Source: an uncultured Parabacteroides sp.
Lineage (GTDB): Bacteria; Bacteroidota; Bacteroidia; Bacteroidales; Tannerellaceae
Reading direction: 5' to 3'
Length of the DNA: 26,716 bases
Assembly (NCBI GenBank): GCA_934718155.1
Contig: CAKUZF010000039.1
Location: forward strand, 1 to 26,716
In this document: positions 26,561 to 26,716 of the stretch, in pieces
Layout of the letters: every line of letters begins with the position of its first letter
How positions within the stretch are numbered: the first letter of the stretch is position 1
Notes under the pieces: model-generated
What the model was told of the DNA's origin: nothing
Database searches by the model: none
Seen by the model: the letters and a program-made list of their open reading frames with translations, nothing else
Made by a program: the position numbers and the translations under genes

Positions 26561-26594
26561 GTTGGGAATGGCTATAAATAAATACGTATATTTG
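26561..26594 (+). promoter_or_regulatory. Promoter of the Rpn-type nuclease gene
   Basis: TATATTTG at 26587-26594 matches TAnnTTTG. The best -33 at usable distance is a partial GTTG (26561-26564), 22 bp upstream; a full TTTG at 26553-26556 is too far (30 bp). The transcript would start near 26600, about 22 nt before the ATG. Support rests mainly on the -7 box and its position. Confidence 0.45.
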
Positions 26595-26621
26595 TCCTGT
26601 CGTTACAATCCATTGATAATT

Positions 26622-26716
26622 ATGTGCGAACTCAAAAACAAATATATCCGATTTGACTGGGCCATCAAGCGGCTGCTTCGCCAGAAGGCGAACTTCGGCG
26701 TGCTGGAGGGCTTCCT
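26622..26716 (+). CDS. Rpn-family recombination-promoting nuclease/putative transposase, 5' part
   Basis: Only the first 31 codons are in the window; the gene continues past the right edge. They read MCELKNKYIRFDWAIKR, LLRQKANFGV, LEGF. I recognise this as the start of the PD-(D/E)XK nuclease family annotated as Rpn or putative transposase, which occurs in many copies in Porphyromonas, Tannerella and Parabacteroides. The catalytic PD and ExK residues lie beyond the window. Known relatives are DNA endonucleases that promote RecA-independent recombination. It is preceded by the 11- and 22-bp repeat arrays, which may belong to the same mobile or recombining unit. Confidence 0.8.
   Translation, partial: MCELKNKYIRFDWAIKRLLRQKANFGVLEGF

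Overview
The window reads as a stretch of a Bacteroidota chromosome, most likely order Bacteroidales and close to Tannerella or Parabacteroides. The grounds are: Bacteroidales-type promoters (TTTG about 20 bp before TAnnTTTG), type IX secretion (T9SS) C-terminal sorting domains, a long IspG of the three-domain type, a DUF4292 lipoprotein next to a TPR protein and an EnvC-like protein, a tricorn-like protease, and an Rpn/PD-(D/E)XK nuclease gene start at the right edge. The genus is an inference; no rRNA or other marker is present.

Left part (1-12250): a gene-free flank, a well-formed promoter (288-319) and a roughly 265-nt leader able to form several hairpins precede two very large secreted proteins encoded 3 bp apart. 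Protein A (2295 aa) carries four long internal repeats, three of them with an Ig-like plus leucine-rich layout, then an LRR module, a dockerin-like calcium-binding motif, a cohesin-like beta region and a T9SS sorting domain. Protein B (1565 aa) starts with a cohesin-like domain and continues as a beta-sandwich stalk (MBG-like, InlB-like, Big2, FN3) ending in a divergent sorting domain. A strong intrinsic terminator closes the unit. A dockerin on one and a cohesin on the other raise the possibility that they assemble on the cell surface.

Centre (12365-21697, + strand): conserved housekeeping genes rpoN, a PAP2-like membrane protein, gcvH, purE, then after a terminator-like hairpin ispG, dut, a secreted TPR protein, a DUF4292 lipoprotein and an EnvC-like murein hydrolase activator. 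Spacings are short and several genes probably share transcripts. The last three are envelope proteins and probably act in outer-membrane or cell-wall maintenance.

Right part (21694-26055, - strand): a tricorn-like S41 protease followed by a glycerate kinase, convergent with the EnvC-like gene and sharing the TTAA stop tetranucleotide with it. Upstream of the protease gene lies a 566-bp gene-free stretch holding the most unusual DNA in the window: ten 11-bp units arranged as five plus five in opposite orientation around a 7-bp centre, followed by seven 22-bp (2 x 11) units, and then the promoter and first 31 codons of an Rpn-family nuclease/putative transposase that runs off the window.
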